Shown: in pieces, positions 1-9,682 of the stretch
Layout: the number at the start of each line of letters is the position of its first letter
How positions within the stretch are numbered: the first letter of the stretch is position 1
Source of the DNA: UBA2100 sp964399345
GTDB taxonomy: Bacteria; Patescibacteriota; Minisyncoccia; Phycocordibacterales; UBA2100
Length of the DNA stretch: 64,000 bases
Direction: 5' to 3'
Assembly (NCBI GenBank): GCA_964399345.1
Contig: CAYNQE010000001.1
Span: 36,079-100,078 of the forward strand
Position numbers and translations under genes: made by a program
The notes under the pieces: generated by a model
Told to the model about the DNA's origin: nothing
Databases searched by the model: none
What the model saw: only the letters and a program-made list of their open reading frames with translations

Positions 1-806
1 GACAGCAAGAATGGGAGTCTCCGTGGGGAGTAGGGTTTCCAGGTTGGCACATAGAATGTTCTGCAATGAGTCGTGCACTCTTAGGAAGACAAGTAGATAT
101 ACATACTGGAGGAATTGATCACATACCTATTCATCACAATAATGAAATTGCTCAAAGTGAATCCATAAATAAAAAGAAGTTTGTTAACTACTGGATGCAC
201 AATGCTTTCATAAATATAGAGGGAAGAAGAATGGGAAAATCCCTTGGAAACCTCCTTACATTGGATCAAATAATAGATCGTGGTTTCTCCCCCCTGTCCT
301 ATCGGTACTGGCTAATGACCGCACACTACAAAACGCCCGTAAACTTCACCTGGGATGCATTGGAGGGCTCACACACAGCACTAAAGAAGCTTCATAGGTA
401 TTTTGTTGATGAGCTTAGCCTAAAGAGTGGAGAGATAGATTCTAGCTATAAGGAAAAGTTTAACGGTTATATAAATGACGATTTAGACACACCAAAGGCA
501 ATCGCACTTCTGTGGTCACTTGTTAAAGACGACTCCATTACTCCAGAGAATAAAAGAGCGACTCTATTAAACTTTGATACTGTTTTGGGCTTGGGATTAA
601 GTGAATCGGATAAATCTCTGGATAAACTACTTCACGGCACAGCTGCAAAATTAGAAGTTCCTGAAGAAATACAAGAACTCATAGTTGAAAGAGAAGAGGC
701 ACGTGAGTCAAAGGATTTTGAAAAGGCTGACTCACTTCGCGACTTAATTGAAAAGGCTGGTTACAAAATTGAGGATTCAGAAGAGGGTCCGGAGCTTTCT
801 AAATAG
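1..806 (+). CDS. cysS: Cysteinyl-tRNA synthetase, C-terminal part (cut by window edge)
   Basis: Charges tRNA-Cys with cysteine. The reading frame is already open at base 3, where it reads the conserved class I block SPWGVGFPGWHIECSAM, so the gene starts outside the window and the HIGH motif is not visible. The KMSKS loop appears as RRMGKSLGN, with Gly in place of the usual Ser in the third-from-last position. The DALR-type helical anticodon-binding part and the C-terminal helix ending in GPELSK follow and the gene stops at a TAG. tRNA-Cys itself lies near 19.8 kb. The family assignment is firm; nothing can be said about the missing N-terminus. Confidence 0.95.
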   Translation, partial: QQEWESPWGVGFPGWHIECSAMSRALLGRQVDIHTGGIDHIPIHHNNEIAQSESINKKKFVNYWMHNAFINIEGRRMGKSLGNLLTLDQIIDRGFSPLSYRYWLMTAHYKTPVNFTWDALEGSHTALKKLHRYFVDELSLKSGEIDSSYKEKFNGYINDDLDTPKAIALLWSLVKDDSITPENKRATLLNFDTVLGLGLSESDKSLDKLLHGTAAKLEVPEEIQELIVEREEARESKDFEKADSLRDLIEKAGYKIEDSEEGPELSK

Positions 807-881
807 ATATCCCCCTCTTGTCCGACATATTCACATGTGTCCTAAAGTACGCTCCATTAAATGTCATGGTAAAATCTTTCT

Positions 882-2249
882 ATGAGCGATACTCGTGTAC
901 CACCACAAGATTTAGATGCTGAACGCGCACTTCTTGGTGCAATTATGTTAAAGCCTAATGCAATGTACGACATTGCAGACATGGTAAATTCAGATTCCTT
1001 TTACGCTAAAAAACATGGAGACATATTTGAAAGCATGCTTTCCCTTTTCAATAAGGGAGAGCCAATAGATCTTGTTACTCTTTCAGGAAAATTAAAGTCG
1101 CTAAAACAACTTGAACAAATTGGAGGGCGTGCCTTTCTTTCGGAACTCGCTGATTCTGCGCCAGCTGCAACAAATGCCACTCATTACGCACAAGTAGTAA
1201 AAGCAAAACAGATTCACAGAGAACTTATCTCTGCTGCAGATCATATTGGAGAACTTGGATACAAGGAAGATTCCGAAATTGACAAGTTGCTTGATGAGGC
1301 ACAATCAACTGTGTTCCAAATTGCCAACTCCTCTACACTACAAAAGTTTGTTTCCATTGGAGATGAACTTAAAGATGCTTGGAAAAGACTAGAGACTCTT
1401 CAGGAGAACAAAGATGAAATCCGAGGAATTCACACCGGGTTTAAAGATTTGGATAATATTCTAGCTGGGTTCCAAAAGTCTGATTTAGTAATATTAGCTG
1501 CTCGTCCTTCTGTTGGTAAAACAACACTTGCAATGGATATTGCACGTCAAACCGCAATCGCACATGGAAACGCCGTAGGAATATTTTCTCTAGAAATGTC
1601 ATCACAACAGTTAACTGATCGTATGTTAGCCTCTGAGTCCAAAGTAGACTCGTGGAAATTGCGAACTGGGCGGCTTTCATCAGACGATGAGTATGACAGG
1701 CTACGTAACGGAATGGACAGACTCTCAGCTGCTCCAATATATATTGATGATAAATCGGAAAGAACAGTTCTTCAAATGCGTTCCATTGCAAGACGACTAA
1801 AAGCTGAGAAAGGACTCTCACTTATAATAGTCGATTATCTTCAGCTGATTGTGCCAGGTGCTACTCGCCAATCAGACTCTATGGTTCAACAAATTACAGA
1901 AATCTCCCGATCCCTAAAGGGAATGGCAAGAGAGCTAGATGTTCCGGTTCTTGCACTTTCACAGCTTTCTCGTGCAGTTGAACAACGTGGTGGTACACCT
2001 AGATTATCTGACCTTAGAGATTCAGGATCAATCGAACAAGACGCCGATGTTGTTATGTTCATACACCGTGATGATCGCACTAACGAAAACTCCGACAGAC
2101 CAAATATTGCAGACATTATGATTGAAAAACACCGTAACGGCCCTGTTGGGCGTATTGAGCTATATTTCGATGAGAAGCAAGCAACATTTAATCCTGTCTC
2201 AAAGACAGACTTTGGAGACTTCGCGGAAGCCTCTGAGGAAGAATTCTAA
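882..2249 (+). CDS. dnaB: Replicative DNA helicase DnaB
   Basis: Hexameric 5'-3' helicase that unwinds the replication fork. Length (455 aa) is normal for DnaB. The N-terminal helical domain (residues 1-110) begins with VPPQDLDAERALLGA, and the RecA-like domain has Walker A ARPSVGKTT (about 207-215), Walker B LIIVDYLQL (314-322) and the DLRDSGSIEQDAD block (about 377-389). No intein is present, although DnaB is a frequent intein host. The -10-like box TAAAAT ends six bases before the ATG, so the transcript is probably leaderless. recR follows after two bases, suggesting a replication/repair operon. Confidence 0.97.
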   Translation: MSDTRVPPQDLDAERALLGAIMLKPNAMYDIADMVNSDSFYAKKHGDIFESMLSLFNKGEPIDLVTLSGKLKSLKQLEQIGGRAFLSELADSAPAATNATHYAQVVKAKQIHRELISAADHIGELGYKEDSEIDKLLDEAQSTVFQIANSSTLQKFVSIGDELKDAWKRLETLQENKDEIRGIHTGFKDLDNILAGFQKSDLVILAARPSVGKTTLAMDIARQTAIAHGNAVGIFSLEMSSQQLTDRMLASESKVDSWKLRTGRLSSDDEYDRLRNGMDRLSAAPIYIDDKSERTVLQMRSIARRLKAEKGLSLIIVDYLQLIVPGATRQSDSMVQQITEISRSLKGMARELDVPVLALSQLSRAVEQRGGTPRLSDLRDSGSIEQDADVVMFIHRDDRTNENSDRPNIADIMIEKHRNGPVGRIELYFDEKQATFNPVSKTDFGDFAEASEEEF

Positions 2250-2251
2250 TT

Positions 2252-2845
2252 ATGACTGAACTGGATAAGTTAACAGAATTGTTTATGAAGTTCCCAGGAA
2301 TCGGACCGCGCCAGGCGCGGAGGTTTGTTTTCTTCCTATTACGACAAGATGCCGGCTACAGAAATACATTGGCTAAGGCAATAACTGAAGTGGCGTCTAC
2401 CATAAAGCAATGTGAGAGTTGCCTGCGATATTCAACACTCTTGGAAGCTAAGTGTAAGATTTGTTCTGACTCTAGTAGAGAGAAGGATCAGTTAATGATC
2501 GTTGAAAAAGACACCGATATAGATCAAATGGAAAAGAGTGATTCCTACAAAGGAATGTACTTTGTTCTTGGTGGAGTAATGTCATTAACCGGAAAGAAAA
2601 ATTACATGAGAGAGAAAGAACTTTCTGAATATTTTAAAAAGAATAAGTTGAAAGAAATAATTTTAGCGCTTTCAACTACAACTGACGGTGAATATTCTAC
2701 TCAATATCTTTTTGATAAAATTAAAGATTCTGAAACTCTTAAAGGTGTTAAAACAACAATCCTAGGAAGGGGTCTCTCGACGGGTTCTGAACTTGAGTAC
2801 GCTGACGCCGCGACTCTGTCTCAAGCGTTGAAAAATAGGGCGTAG
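2252..2845 (+). CDS. recR: Recombination mediator RecR
   Basis: RecR loads RecA in the RecF(O)R gap-repair pathway. The 197-aa protein has the order expected: an N-terminal helix-hairpin-helix (KFPGIGPRQARR, about 13-24), a four-cysteine zinc site (C54, C57, C68, C71) and a Toprim domain starting at MIVEKDTDID (about 82). The start lies two bases after the dnaB stop, without a Shine-Dalgarno sequence, so it is probably translated by coupling. RecF and RecO are not in the window. Confidence 0.95.
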   Translation: MTELDKLTELFMKFPGIGPRQARRFVFFLLRQDAGYRNTLAKAITEVASTIKQCESCLRYSTLLEAKCKICSDSSREKDQLMIVEKDTDIDQMEKSDSYKGMYFVLGGVMSLTGKKNYMREKELSEYFKKNKLKEIILALSTTTDGEYSTQYLFDKIKDSETLKGVKTTILGRGLSTGSELEYADAATLSQALKNRA

Positions 2846-2875
2846 TTTTGTATAGTGGGCAAAGCAGTTCAAACA

Positions 2876-3202
2876 ATGGGGGTTAAAATGGAACTACTTT
2901 CACTAATCGCATTGATAGGTATTTTCGGATTTGATGGATATCACGCCGTAGCAACAAGCGCAAATCGAGTTCGCACAAAAAGATTTGGGGTTAAAGAACA
3001 CGGCTTCGCCAGTGCTTTAACTACAATATTAATTATTCTAGCCGTTGCATCTATCTTTCCTGAAATAAGATCATTCTCTATAATCGCTCTGCTATCAATG
3101 TACGCAGGGGTTGAGATAGCCGACAAACGTATACCGCGACACATCTCCACTAATAAAAAAGGCGCCTCCTTGGGGCGCCTTTCCATATCTAAACCTTTGT
3201 AA
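2876..3202 (+). CDS. Small membrane protein of unknown function
   Basis: No family recognised. From the ATG chosen here the product is 108 aa with a hydrophobic N-terminal segment (MELLSLIALIGIFGF), a basic middle (RVRTKRFGVKEHG), and a second hydrophobic stretch (about residues 50-80). A GTG 21 bases upstream overlaps a possible -10 (TATAGT) and is less likely; an ATG four codons downstream is also possible. The C-terminal codons run through the inverted repeat that terminates the convergent rplU gene, so the last 15 residues are shaped by that hairpin. Whether this is a translated gene is likely but not certain. Confidence 0.55.
   Translation: MGVKMELLSLIALIGIFGFDGYHAVATSANRVRTKRFGVKEHGFASALTTILIILAVASIFPEIRSFSIIALLSMYAGVEIADKRIPRHISTNKKGASLGRLSISKPL
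3155..3184 (-). terminator. Rho-independent terminator of rplU
   Basis: A stem AGGCGCC/GGCGCCT with a seven-base loop is followed on the minus strand by a run of Ts. It lies immediately after the rplU stop codon and inside the 3' end of the convergent small gene. Confidence 0.8.
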
Positions 3203-3581
3203 TCTTCACTCTCGTGTAAGGTTGTCTGTGTCCTTTGTTTTTAAAGTATCGGCTCTTTGCGCGGAATCTGATAACTGAAATCTTTTTGTCTCGTCCTTCT
3301 TGAATAAATTCAGCCATTACCTTTGCTCCCTTAACTGTTGGCTCTCCTACCTTTGTTTCTTTTCCGTTGTCAGTAAGAAGCACTTCTTCAAATTCAATCT
3401 TTGCTCCTTCTTTCTTCTCTCCTCCTAGTAGTTCTATGTTAAGAAAGTCACCTTCTCGTACAATGTATTGTTTACCTCCTGTTGCAATAACAGCAAAACC
3501 GCTCTCCTTTTTAGCAGGAGCTTTTTTTACTGCAGCTTTCTTAGCAGGTGTCTTTTTTGCTGTTACTTTCTTTTCAGCCAT
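3189..3581 (-). CDS. rplU: 50S ribosomal protein L21 with Lys/Ala-rich N-terminal tail
   Basis: bL21 binds 23S rRNA. The core domain starts at about residue 29 (FAVIATGGKQYIV) and ends with the conserved RQPYTRVKITKV. It is preceded by about 27 residues rich in Lys and Ala (KKTPAKKAAVKKAPAKK), an extension that could contact rRNA. The start MAEKK is chosen because a -10-like TATATT lies seven bases upstream; an ATG three codons earlier is open but badly placed. The usual partner rpmA (L27) is not next to it. Confidence 0.93.
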   Translation of the reverse strand: MAEKKVTAKKTPAKKAAVKKAPAKKESGFAVIATGGKQYIVREGDFLNIELLGGEKKEGAKIEFEEVLLTDNGKETKVGEPTVKGAKVMAEFIQEGRDKKISVIRFRAKSRYFKNKGHRQPYTRVKITKV

Positions 3582-3622
3582 AAGTCCCAATATATTAATG
3601 ATTTGTCACGAAAAAGCAAGGT

Positions 3623-4639
3623 CTACCCCTGCTTTTCAGGCTTTTCAATCTCAAGTAAGTCTACCCCGCTAGATTCTCCCGTGATGCGTAAAACATCTTT
3701 ATCTATCTTATTTAATTCCTTATACCCTGCATTGTAGTGATTTACCGTAGTTGCCAGCTGGTTTCCTAGTTTTGTGTAATAGTCTTCGTACCTATTTAAG
3801 TGTGAAGATAGCTTACTAACATTCTTTAATATGTCTTGTGCTTTTTCCTCTATTTCCATTGCTTTTAGACCCTGAAGGACTGTTTGTAGATATGCTAGGA
3901 AAGACGTTGGAGACACTATTATCACCTTCTGTTGGCTTGCAGCGCGCTGTATGAGGGATTCATCGTCGGCTCCAACCTTGTTTGTTATCAAGTCATAATA
4001 TATCCCCTCGCTAGGGATAAACATAAAGGCAAAGTCCACTGTTCCCTCTTCTGGTTTTATATATTTTGCAGTTTCCTGTATTCGTAACTTTAAATCATTA
4101 ACAAAAGTTTTCTCAAACGCTGCTTTTTCGTCTTTTCCTGAGGCAATCATTCTGTTGTAATTCTCAAGAGAGAACTTTGAATCAATAGGAATTATCTTAT
4201 CTTTAACACGAACGATGGCGTCCACTATTTCTCCATCTGAAAAACTATACTGCATTTTGTAACTCTCAGGAGAAAGAACGTTTTGCAAAACAGTTTCAAG
4301 ATAATATTCACCTAGAACTCCTCTTTGTTTTGGATTTTGTAATACGTCTTGAAGTTTTTGTAGTTGTTCAGCAAATCCTACAACCTGTTTGTTAGTTTCT
4401 CCAAGTTCCGTTAAGTGTTTCGTTACATCTTGAACAATTCTGCTGGATTCTTTTAATTGCTGGTGAACTGAGTCGTTAATTTGTTTTGTACTGTCCCCTA
4501 TCTTTGTATCAAAAGAAGTACGTAGATTCTGAATTTCTTTTTGAAGAAAATCTACTTGAGAGCCGCCTCTAACTAATTTAACGATGTACGCCATCGCAAT
4601 TAAGTTGAACGCGAGAATTACTATTATCCAGATCGTCAT
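3623..4639 (-). CDS. rmuC: RmuC-family DNA recombination protein
   Basis: RmuC proteins limit inversions at short inverted repeats and have a PD-(D/E)XK-like nuclease core. This one has an N-terminal membrane anchor (residues 1-22), a coiled coil (about 27-105, many QxxL/KxxL heptads) and the core with LGEYYLETVL (about 129-138), the IIPIDSKFSLENY block (about 173-185) and FMFIPSEGIYYDL (about 229-241), which are the RmuC hallmarks. Length (338 aa) is at the short end of the family. A TATAAT box ends six bases before the ATG, pointing to a leaderless message. Confidence 0.93.
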   Translation of the reverse strand: MTIWIIVILAFNLIAMAYIVKLVRGGSQVDFLQKEIQNLRTSFDTKIGDSTKQINDSVHQQLKESSRIVQDVTKHLTELGETNKQVVGFAEQLQKLQDVLQNPKQRGVLGEYYLETVLQNVLSPESYKMQYSFSDGEIVDAIVRVKDKIIPIDSKFSLENYNRMIASGKDEKAAFEKTFVNDLKLRIQETAKYIKPEEGTVDFAFMFIPSEGIYYDLITNKVGADDESLIQRAASQQKVIIVSPTSFLAYLQTVLQGLKAMEIEEKAQDILKNVSKLSSHLNRYEDYYTKLGNQLATTVNHYNAGYKELNKIDKDVLRITGESSGVDLLEIEKPEKQG

Positions 4640-4654
4640 AGAATAATTATACTC

Positions 4655-7306
4655 CTATTTCCTATTCAAAAACACTTTCGCAATTTCAACCACAATTAGA
4701 TTCAATAACCCAAGAAGAACTATAATAAATATTTCATTAAACGAAAGACTTGTTAGTGACAGTAGCTTTTTTAAAGGCTCGAAGGTAAGAGTGAGTATCA
4801 ATAAACCAAAACTTGCAAACAAAGCGGCAATTAAATATAGATTTGAAAGAAGAGGTATTCTCCAGATTGGTCTTGATAGGTCTTTAAAGGAGAAAGTGTA
4901 GAACATTGCATCTATTGAAAGGGCTGCAAACATAATGGTTCGAACTTTCTCGATTGGAACACCACCCCAAAGCAGAAGGAAGAAAAGTCCAAGCAAGAAT
5001 ACTCCCGTAATCGCGCTAACCAGGAAGATAAACCATTGAACTTTTCCTGTTAAAACACTTCCAATTCCTAGTTTTGCTGGCTTCTTTTTCATGGAGCCCT
5101 TTTCTGCTGGTTCAAATGCAAAAGGAAAGCTCATAAAACCTTCTTCAATTATATTTGCCCAAAGAATTTGGGTTGGTAGAAGTGGAAGAGGTGCGCCAAA
5201 AGCAAAAGATCCACCAATTACAATTACTTCACTAAAGCTAGTTGATAAAAGATAGGTAACAATCTTCTTTAAGTTTGCAACTATCCTTCTGCCTTCTGCA
5301 ATTGCAGCCGTTATCACAGAGAAACTATTCCCTATTAGTATTAAGTCTGACGCTTCTTTGGCTACTTCAGTACCACTTCCGACTGCTATTCCAATGTCAG
5401 CTGCGGCAAGTGCCGGGGCGTCGTTTACTCCGTCTCCGGTCATTGCAACCACCTCCCCACTGTTGCGTAATAATCTGGTAACTCTTAATTTCTGCTCGGG
5501 TAATACTCTTGCAACAATATTATGTTCCATTAATGCCTTTAGCAATTGCTCGTCGTCGAGTTTTTCTATAGCAGCCCCAGTGAGAACAGGGGCATTTTTT
5601 CTAATGTCTATCCCTACCTCAAATGCTATTGCTCTTGCAGTTTCCGGATAGTCCCCTGTTAACATAACAACTCGAGCACCTGCACCAGATGCAATTTGAA
5701 TTGCTTCCTTAACGTCGGGGCGAACGGCATCAGCAAAGGCTAATAATCCAACAAAAACAAAATTACCCTCTTCTGGGTTTTTGACATTTTCTGGAACAGA
5801 GTCTCCATTAGTCTTAACGTAGGCAACGGCCGTAAAGCGCATGCCACTTGCGGAAATCTCTGATTGTAGTTTTGAAAACTTCTCTCTAACTTCTTTTGTT
5901 AACTCTTTTTCAGAATTATCGTCAAAATATTTATTAGAAAGAGCTAACATGTGCTCAGGAGAACCTGAAATATATATCCTGTTCCCTTTATCGGGACAAT
6001 TGTTTAAAGAAATGGCGTAGCGTCTGCTCGGTTCAAACTGAACAAAGTCTAATCGATTATACCCATTTAGAAAAAGATCGCTCTGTGAGAGACCTGCAGT
6101 TAGTCCGGCCTCCACTATTGCCTTTTCTATAGGCCGCCCGTGAACTTGTAGTTTTCCAGCCTCCTCTTTATCTTCTTCAACAAAAGCATCAGATGAGAGA
6201 ACCGCCATCCTAAGAAGCTCTTTATTATCTGAAGCTGCTGTAGTGTCGTTCGATTCAATTCCATAGTGGGTATACAATCCACGCATTATCATTCTTCCTT
6301 GGGTTAATGTTCCAGTTTTGTCTGTAAGAATAGTTGTAGTTGAACCAAGAGTTTCTGCTGCAAGCAGGTTTTTAACTAGCCCACCTTTTTTTAGAATTGC
6401 CTCCATCCCAATTGCCAAAACAATTGTAACAGCCGCAGGAAGTCCTGCGGGCATTGCAGCAACTGCAACTGCAATTGAAAGTAGCAACATTGATACAAGT
6501 GACTCACCTCGAAGAAGGCCTAGTGCTAGTATTCCAATCAAAGCAACCCCGATAACTAAAATCAAAAATCTAGCAATTCTTCTTATACTCTTCTGTAGTG
6601 GAGTAGCAGTTACCCCAGCCTCATTAGTATCTTTGGCAACCTGTCCAAATCGCGCATTAGCCGCGGTGGCTACCACAACTCCTAGTCCACTTCCTTGTGA
6701 GAGAAGTGTGCCCATCCACACCATATTCTTTTGCTCTCCAAGAGGAAGCGCTCTTCCAAATGGTTGTGCAATTTTTTCTACTGGTATCCACTCTCCAGTT
6801 AGAGAGGACTCGTCTACGGATAAACTATTTACCTCCAACAATCGAATATCAGCAGGAACTGCAGATCCTCCGGCAAGGTACACAATATCCCCTGGAACCA
6901 ATTCACTTGAAGGTAACACCTGCTGCTTTCCATTGCGGATAACGGTGGTGTTTTTTTCTTGAGATTTTTCAAGTGCATCAAATACTCTCGAGGCTTTTCC
7001 TTCCTGCAAAAGTCCCACGGTAAGGTTTATTACCAACGCAAATCCAATAACAATAGAGTCTAGATATTCCCCAAGTGCAATCGTTGCAATCCCTGCAACT
7101 ATCAAAACTAACGACAGTGGACTTTTTAGAAGCCTAAATAATCTTTCTAGGAATATAAAACCGTCTGCTTTGGGAAGAATATTCGGCCCATACTCCTGCG
7201 TAAGAGAATTAACCTGCTCTTGGTTTAGCCCACTTGCCCTATCTGTATTTAATATAGTTAAAAGCTTTTCTTCAGCAAAACTGTGCCACATACCCTTGGT
7301 ATTCAT
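4655..7306 (-). CDS. Cation-transporting P-type ATPase (P2-like)
   Basis: An ion pump of the P-type family with an N-terminal cation-ATPase domain, about ten membrane segments, the actuator loop motif TGE (170-172), the phosphorylation motif DKTGTLT (Asp329) and the hinge TGDGVNDAPAL. The architecture is that of Ca2+/Na+/H+ P2-P3 pumps. The M4 ion-site motif reads AMPAGLP (about 284-290) where SERCA has PEGLP, so the Ca2+-ligating Glu is Ala, and M6 reads NIIEEG where SERCA has NLVTDG. The transported ion therefore cannot be deduced. It lies on the same strand as rmuC, 15 bases upstream of it. Confidence 0.9.
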   Translation of the reverse strand: MNTKGMWHSFAEEKLLTILNTDRASGLNQEQVNSLTQEYGPNILPKADGFIFLERLFRLLKSPLSLVLIVAGIATIALGEYLDSIVIGFALVINLTVGLLQEGKASRVFDALEKSQEKNTTVIRNGKQQVLPSSELVPGDIVYLAGGSAVPADIRLLEVNSLSVDESSLTGEWIPVEKIAQPFGRALPLGEQKNMVWMGTLLSQGSGLGVVVATAANARFGQVAKDTNEAGVTATPLQKSIRRIARFLILVIGVALIGILALGLLRGESLVSMLLLSIAVAVAAMPAGLPAAVTIVLAIGMEAILKKGGLVKNLLAAETLGSTTTILTDKTGTLTQGRMIMRGLYTHYGIESNDTTAASDNKELLRMAVLSSDAFVEEDKEEAGKLQVHGRPIEKAIVEAGLTAGLSQSDLFLNGYNRLDFVQFEPSRRYAISLNNCPDKGNRIYISGSPEHMLALSNKYFDDNSEKELTKEVREKFSKLQSEISASGMRFTAVAYVKTNGDSVPENVKNPEEGNFVFVGLLAFADAVRPDVKEAIQIASGAGARVVMLTGDYPETARAIAFEVGIDIRKNAPVLTGAAIEKLDDEQLLKALMEHNIVARVLPEQKLRVTRLLRNSGEVVAMTGDGVNDAPALAAADIGIAVGSGTEVAKEASDLILIGNSFSVITAAIAEGRRIVANLKKIVTYLLSTSFSEVIVIGGSFAFGAPLPLLPTQILWANIIEEGFMSFPFAFEPAEKGSMKKKPAKLGIGSVLTGKVQWFIFLVSAITGVFLLGLFFLLLWGGVPIEKVRTIMFAALSIDAMFYTFSFKDLSRPIWRIPLLSNLYLIAALFASFGLLILTLTFEPLKKLLSLTSLSFNEIFIIVLLGLLNLIVVEIAKVFLNRK

Positions 7307-7351
7307 ATTGAATATATTGTAACAGAGTAAACAATGATATATTGTTCACAT

Positions 7352-7801
7352 ATGTTACATCAACAACTTAAAGAGAAAATGGTCGCAGCCCTTAAGGCGC
7401 GCGAAGAAGTTGCACTTACTACCCTAAGAGGAATACTTGGTGCAATTACTAATGAACTAGTAGCTCAAAGACGAAAGCCTGACGAAATGCTAGAGGATGA
7501 CGGAGTTCTCTCTGTTATTAAACGCGCAGTTAAACAAAGAAAAGATTCAATTGAGCAATTCGAAAAAGGAGGCCGTGACGATCTTGCTTCAAGAGAAAAG
7601 GAAGAACTCGCTATTTTGGAAGAATACCTGCCCTCTCAAGCCTCACGGGAGGAAATAGAAGCGGTGGTTGTAAAAGTTATCGAATCCCTAGGAGAAGTTG
7701 ATCCAAGTAAGATGGGAATAGTAGTGGGAGCCGCCATGAAAGAACTGGCCGGAAGTGCAGATGGAGCTATTGTAAAAGAAATTGTTGCAGAAAAGATCTA
7801 G
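7352..7801 (+). CDS. yqeY: GatB/YqeY family protein
   Basis: The 149-aa product matches the YqeY family, which resembles the C-terminal tRNA-binding tail of GatB: MLHQQLKEKMVAALKARE at the N-terminus, IKRAVKQRKDSIEQFEKGGRDDL in the middle part and EYLPSQASREEIEAVV followed by GxVVGAAMKEL. The molecular role is not established; a role in tRNA amidation or as a GatB-like factor is an inference. The ATG at 7352 is chosen over one six codons upstream because a TATATT -10 box lies eight bases before it. Its 3' end overlaps the convergent MFS gene by four bases. Confidence 0.9.
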   Translation: MLHQQLKEKMVAALKAREEVALTTLRGILGAITNELVAQRRKPDEMLEDDGVLSVIKRAVKQRKDSIEQFEKGGRDDLASREKEELAILEEYLPSQASREEIEAVVVKVIESLGEVDPSKMGIVVGAAMKELAGSADGAIVKEIVAEKI

Positions 7802-9003
7802 CGTACCTGAACCTTCTTATTTAGAACAAGCATAAATAAGGCAACCGTTGCCGCAAGAACAAATGCCACTCGTATATCAAAGTATGAGAGAAGTGTCGCT
7901 ATGATCAAAACCATAACGATTCTCCCTATGGCAAGTGACATCTCCTTAAGTGCTGTGTATTCATCTACGTAGCGTCCATTGTCTGCTGCTTGTTCATAAG
8001 TAGTAGCATCAAAGGAAAGACCATTAACTGTTCTCCCGAAGTTGTGATAACTATCAGCTGCAAACACTTGAAGCGGAGTTTGTACAAATAATTTAGATAC
8101 CCACCCGGTTGTTGCCATTACTACTCCAACAACAAGTATCTTTCTCTCACTCCAGGAATCAAACAATTTTCCAACTATAACTCTTAGAATAATCACTACT
8201 ATAATTGTAAGAGATGTTATTACACCCAGTGCTGTAAATCTCTCGTCCAGAAGCGCGAAGATATAGATTGGCCAGAAAAGAGTAATCGCTACACCTTGTG
8301 CTCCATTTGCAGAGTGCGCTAAAAACAATGGACGATTTCTACGGTCAAACAAATGCATAAAAGTTTCTATGTAGCTCCAACTGAATGTCTCGTATGTATT
8401 ACTCATAAACCACAATGGGGCCATAGAAATAATCATTATTACTATTGAAAACGCAAATACTAAAGAAAATCCACCAGAAGTAATCATCACTCCACCGATC
8501 AGAGGAACCAAAACCAAAATGACACTTGCTATGTTTCGTAGAATAGCTAATTGCCTTCCCCTCATATGTTCGTCTAGTGCGTTTGAGAAATCTACATGAT
8601 ACGGAATCCAGTAAAATGCCTTGTAAATGGATGCAAAAAGAATGTATGCGATTGTCGCGTAAACTGGATTATGTGGAAACAAATATAGCGATACAACTGC
8701 CAATGTAACAAATAGAATACCTAAGATTATCATTACCTTAGTTCCTAGTACCCCAAGAAGCCTTGCGCTTAATGGCGTCAGTAAAAGTTGAGTACTGAAG
8801 ATCACGAGATAAATCGCTATAACAACTTGGAGGTCGTAACCGAATTCAACATAAAAGAAAATCGGAAGAAATACCCCGAGTACCCCAAAAGCTATTCTCA
8901 TTAGTGTACGGCTCGCGTATAAGGTAACTAAATCTTGAGAAAAGTGAGCTTTCTTGTAAAGTCCGTGCACTACTTTCTGTGCTTTTTCTTGAAGATCGTC
9001 CAT
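7798..9003 (-). CDS. MFS transporter
   Basis: A 401-aa polytopic protein with about eleven or twelve hydrophobic helices and a central loop (about residues 195-220), the arrangement of the major facilitator superfamily. Fragments such as LTPLSARLLGVLGTK resemble the loop 2-3 region. The substrate cannot be read from the sequence. A TATAAT box lies eight bases before the ATG. The gene converges on yqeY with a four-base overlap, leaving no room for a separate terminator. Confidence 0.8.
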   Translation of the reverse strand: MDDLQEKAQKVVHGLYKKAHFSQDLVTLYASRTLMRIAFGVLGVFLPIFFYVEFGYDLQVVIAIYLVIFSTQLLLTPLSARLLGVLGTKVMIILGILFVTLAVVSLYLFPHNPVYATIAYILFASIYKAFYWIPYHVDFSNALDEHMRGRQLAILRNIASVILVLVPLIGGVMITSGGFSLVFAFSIVIMIISMAPLWFMSNTYETFSWSYIETFMHLFDRRNRPLFLAHSANGAQGVAITLFWPIYIFALLDERFTALGVITSLTIIVVIILRVIVGKLFDSWSERKILVVGVVMATTGWVSKLFVQTPLQVFAADSYHNFGRTVNGLSFDATTYEQAADNGRYVDEYTALKEMSLAIGRIVMVLIIATLLSYFDIRVAFVLAATVALFMLVLNKKVQVR

Positions 9004-9054
9004 GTTAACTAATTATAACGCACACTGGTGCGATATCTTTAGCAATTCACATCT

Positions 9055-9642
9055 CTAAAGCTTCCCCACCAAATCAAGAGTGGGTCGTATCGTGTCATCT
9101 CCAGGAGACCAGTTTGCAGGGCAAACCTTACCGTCATTTTCTGCTACAAATTTAGATGCTTGAACTTTTCTTAAAGTTTCCTTGGCATTTCTACCAATAC
9201 TGTTGTCGTTAATTTCAGCACCCTTAATTACTCCTTCTGGATCAATTATAAAAGTACCTCTGCGTGCAACTCCCGTTTCGAGAATATGTACTCCAAAAGC
9301 GTGAGTGAGTTCGTGAGTTGGGTCCGCTGCCATTGGATATTCAATCTTCCCTATTGTAGAAGACGCGTCATGCCAAGCCTTATGTACGAATACAGTATCA
9401 GTTGATACAGAAACAATTTCAGCACCTTCTTTCTGAAAAGACTCATAAAGTTCTGACATATCTTCGAGTTCTGTAGGACAAACAAATGTAAAATCTGCAG
9501 GATAGAAGAAAAGTACTAACCATTTCCCTTTTAGCTCATCCATCCCCATCTTCTTTATTCTTTTCTCATGAAAAGCTTCGAATTCAAAGTTTGGCACTGT
9601 ATCTCCCACGCTAAGTGGTAAAAATTCATCTAAATTGTCCAT
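9055..9642 (-). CDS. ahpC: 2-Cys peroxiredoxin (AhpC/Prx1 type)
   Basis: Thiol peroxidase that reduces H2O2 and alkyl hydroperoxides. The peroxidatic cysteine is C55 in the motif DFTFVCPTEL and the resolving cysteine sits near residue 174 in VCPANWSPGDD, so both catalytic cysteines are present. The family-conserved stretch TFIIDPEGVIKGAEIND is intact. Length (195 aa) is typical. The AhpF reductase is absent from the window; trxB near 40 kb and the glutaredoxin near 49 kb could supply electrons (inference). Confidence 0.95.
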   Translation of the reverse strand: MDNLDEFLPLSVGDTVPNFEFEAFHEKRIKKMGMDELKGKWLVLFFYPADFTFVCPTELEDMSELYESFQKEGAEIVSVSTDTVFVHKAWHDASSTIGKIEYPMAADPTHELTHAFGVHILETGVARRGTFIIDPEGVIKGAEINDNSIGRNAKETLRKVQASKFVAENDGKVCPANWSPGDDTIRPTLDLVGKL

Positions 9643-9682
9643 ATGTATTGTTTGTTAAGTATAACGGCTATATAGTATCACA

